Shown here: positions 62,283 to 64,000 of the stretch, in pieces
Layout: the number at the start of each line of letters is the position of its first letter
Position numbering within the stretch: the first letter of the stretch is position 1
Source of the DNA: Veillonella montpellierensis DSM 17217
Lineage (GTDB): Bacteria > Bacillota > Negativicutes > Veillonellales > Veillonellaceae
Reading direction: 5' to 3'
DNA: 64,000 nucleotides
Assembly: GCF_000426745.1 (NCBI RefSeq)
Contig: NZ_AUFY01000003.1
Coordinates: forward strand, 62,001 to 126,000
The notes under the pieces: model-generated
The model's database searches: none
What the model saw: the letters and a program-made list of their open reading frames with translations, nothing else
What the model was told of the DNA's origin: nothing
Translations under genes and position numbers: made by a program

Positions 62283-64000
62283 TCAACTATAGAGAATGCG
62301 TAAAAATTTACTACCAAATCGTTCTTTCAATTCATCGTCTACATAAGTGCGTAACGATTCTATACCAACAGATTTTATATAATCATCTACATCATGTCGT
62401 GCTTCTATTAAGATATCTATATCCTTAATGATATGAGCAATCCGCAAATCTGGTAGTCCAGATTGTGCTAATCCAAATAATTGACCAGACCCACGCAATA
62501 GTAAGTCTTGCTCAGCTAATTCAAATCCATCTTGGATATGTGTCATTAACTGTAATCGTTCTTGTGCCGTTTCACTAGTAGAATCGCTCACTAATATACA
62601 ATAGGATTGAGTAATACCACGTCCTACACGCCCTCTTAATTGATGCAATTGTGCCAACCCAAATCGTTCTGCCCCTTCAATACAAATAACTGTTGCATTA
62701 GGCACATTAACACCCACCTCAATAACAGTAGTGGATACTAATAATTGAATAGCACCGCTCTTAAATTGGCTCATAATAGTTTCTTTTTCACTAGCAGGCA
62801 TACGTCCATGTACTAAGCCTACAGCTATGGAATCGCCAAAATATTCGATAAGTTCTAAATATAGATTTTCAGCTGCCTGTAAATCAAGTTTTTCCGACTC
62901 CTCCACTAAAGGACAAACTATATAAATTTGATGACCTAATGACATTTCTTTACGAAAAAATGCTAATAATCGCTTTTTATACGATGAATTAACTTTATAT
63001 GTCAATACTGGTTTACGGCCTGGAGGCATTTCTTTAATTAAGCTCACATCTAAATCACCATATATCGATAAAGTCATCGTCCTAGGAATCGGAGTAGCAC
63101 TCATAATTAAAACATGTGGATATCGCCCTTTTCTTTGCAGTAGTGCTCGTTGTTCCACCCCAAATCGATGCTGTTCATCCACAATACCTATGCCCAATGA
63201 CTTAAACTTTACTGTTTCCTGTATAACTGCATGGGTACCAATAAGAATATCAATCGTTCCTTCTGAAACTTGTTCATACAAGTATTCTCGTTCTTTACCT
63301 TTTAGAGCCCCCGTTAATAGGGCAATTCTAACTGGTAACTTTTTACACATACTAGAAATACTATCAAAATGTTGTTGTGCTAAAATTTCTGTAGGTGCCA
63401 TTAAGCATCCTTGATAACCATTTTCTACAGCCTTTAATAAAGCTAATACGGCCACAACGGTTTTTCCAGATCCCACATCGCCTTGTACCAACCGTTGCAT
63501 TGGCTTATCACTTTGCATATCAGAAGAGATATCCTGTATAACACGTAGTTGGTCATTCGTTAAACGAAATGGTAAATTATTTCTAAACTGCTCCATTAAA
63601 ATACCATCATTAGCCATTGACAATCCCTCATGCACTTGTTGTTTATATCGTAATAAGGCTAATCCAGATTGCATAATAAATAATTCTTCATAGGCTAATT
63701 GTTTTCTAGCTAGTTCATATGCTTCTACTGATGAGGGAAAATGTATTTCTTTCAATGCTTCATATCTCGGAAGAAATTTTCTGCTATTGCGTATACTCAT
63801 AGGGATAATTTCAGTAAGCTGGCTGTGACTAGAGAACCATTCATGTATAGTATGTCTAATAATGAATTGGCTAACACCTTCCACTAGTGGATATATGGGG
63901 ATTATGCCGAGTTCAGGTGTAACACCTTTGCGTAATTGTTCTATATGTGGCGAATTAATTTGCCAACAACCATATCCCTTTTCTACCTTGCCGTAACCGC
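62283..64000 (-). CDS. recG: ATP-dependent DNA helicase RecG, C-terminal part, cut by window edge
   Basis: The frame runs from the stop at 62283 through 64000 without interruption, about 571 codons of a protein usually near 680, so the N-terminal part lies outside the window. It has the end of the wedge/OB domain (IYPLVEGVSQFIIR), helicase motif I GDVGSGKTVVAVLAL, the DEQHRFGVEQRALLQRKG motif II, SATPIPRT motif III, and the RecG-specific GRVGRGITQSYCILV and the C-terminal RDLLLRGSG-like EQDLLLRGSGQLFGLAQSG. RecG remodels stalled forks and Holliday junctions. A GTG at 63884 is inside the gene, not its start. Confidence 0.95.
   Translation of the reverse strand, partial: GYGKVEKGYGCWQINSPHIEQLRKGVTPELGIIPIYPLVEGVSQFIIRHTIHEWFSSHSQLTEIIPMSIRNSRKFLPRYEALKEIHFPSSVEAYELARKQLAYEELFIMQSGLALLRYKQQVHEGLSMANDGILMEQFRNNLPFRLTNDQLRVIQDISSDMQSDKPMQRLVQGDVGSGKTVVAVLALLKAVENGYQGCLMAPTEILAQQHFDSISSMCKKLPVRIALLTGALKGKEREYLYEQVSEGTIDILIGTHAVIQETVKFKSLGIGIVDEQHRFGVEQRALLQRKGRYPHVLIMSATPIPRTMTLSIYGDLDVSLIKEMPPGRKPVLTYKVNSSYKKRLLAFFRKEMSLGHQIYIVCPLVEESEKLDLQAAENLYLELIEYFGDSIAVGLVHGRMPASEKETIMSQFKSGAIQLLVSTTVIEVGVNVPNATVICIEGAERFGLAQLHQLRGRVGRGITQSYCILVSDSTSETAQERLQLMTHIQDGFELAEQDLLLRGSGQLFGLAQSGLPDLRIAHIIKDIDILIEARHDVDDYIKSVGIESLRTYVDDELKERFGSKFLRILYS

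Noticed and set aside
62283-63884. RecG as a complete short protein starting at GTG 63884
   Set aside because: The frame continues upstream to the window edge with RecG-like residues, so the GTG is internal.

Overview
The window is AT-rich, gene-dense bacterial chromosome with Firmicute-type expression signals: strong AAGGAGG ribosome binding sites, a T-box leader and Bacillus-like gene order (alaS-ireB-ruvX-DUF1292-mltG-trmR-U32). It also carries traits of a diderm anaerobe: ArnC/ArnT-like lipid glycosyltransferases, SurE, a membrane [NiFe]-hydrogenase and an oxaloacetate-decarboxylase-type carboxyltransferase. This mix points to the Negativicutes, most likely Veillonella or a close relative. 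The assignment is inference from gene content; no marker search was run.

Layout. 1-4318: a RidA-family end, then plus-strand ogt, an EamA transporter, a MenA-like prenyltransferase and a MetQ lipoprotein. 4516-7462: deoC and an exonuclease diverge from pyrF-pyrE. 7727-12668: a biotin-domain-less carboxyltransferase, then a four-gene envelope operon (deacetylase lipoprotein, NAGPA protein, anchored repeat protein, unknown small protein). 13321-26221: scattered single genes (nitrilase, YeiH, large methyltransferase, SIMPL protein, guaC, small membrane protein, pyridoxal kinase, M50 protease, crotonase, beta-carbonic anhydrase, HtrA). 26399-30828: late heme genes hemE-hemH-cgoX and chdC. 31181-32957: fabK-like gene and gamma-carbonic anhydrase. 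33184-35932: thrS with its T-box leader and a tandem duplication of about 175 bp. 35986-43535: DUF4911, U32 protein, trmR, mltG, DUF1292, ruvX, ireB, alaS. 43938-47470: NlpC/P60 hydrolase and two lipid-linked-sugar glycosyltransferases. 47891-52534: hydrogenase operon. 52965-64000: thioredoxin, RNase P RNA, trmK-Nif3, a tRNA with anticodon CAU, surE, a CESA-like glycosyltransferase, psd-pssA, a WecG/TagA glycosyltransferase, guaB, a tautomerase and the C-terminal part of recG.

The genes are mostly core metabolism: pyrimidine and purine balance (pyrF/pyrE, guaB/guaC), the late coproporphyrin-type heme route, phosphatidylethanolamine synthesis, tRNA wobble hydroxylation/methylation and hydrogen metabolism. 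Envelope functions are prominent.

The most unusual signals are not genes. In at least two transcripts, and weakly in a third, a good Shine-Dalgarno sequence lies 33-54 nt before the start codon with a hairpin between; folding the hairpin would restore a spacing of about 8 nt. The tandem duplication upstream of the thrS leader and the four-gene envelope operon are the other items that standard annotation does not explain. No CRISPR array, insertion sequence or prophage was recognised.
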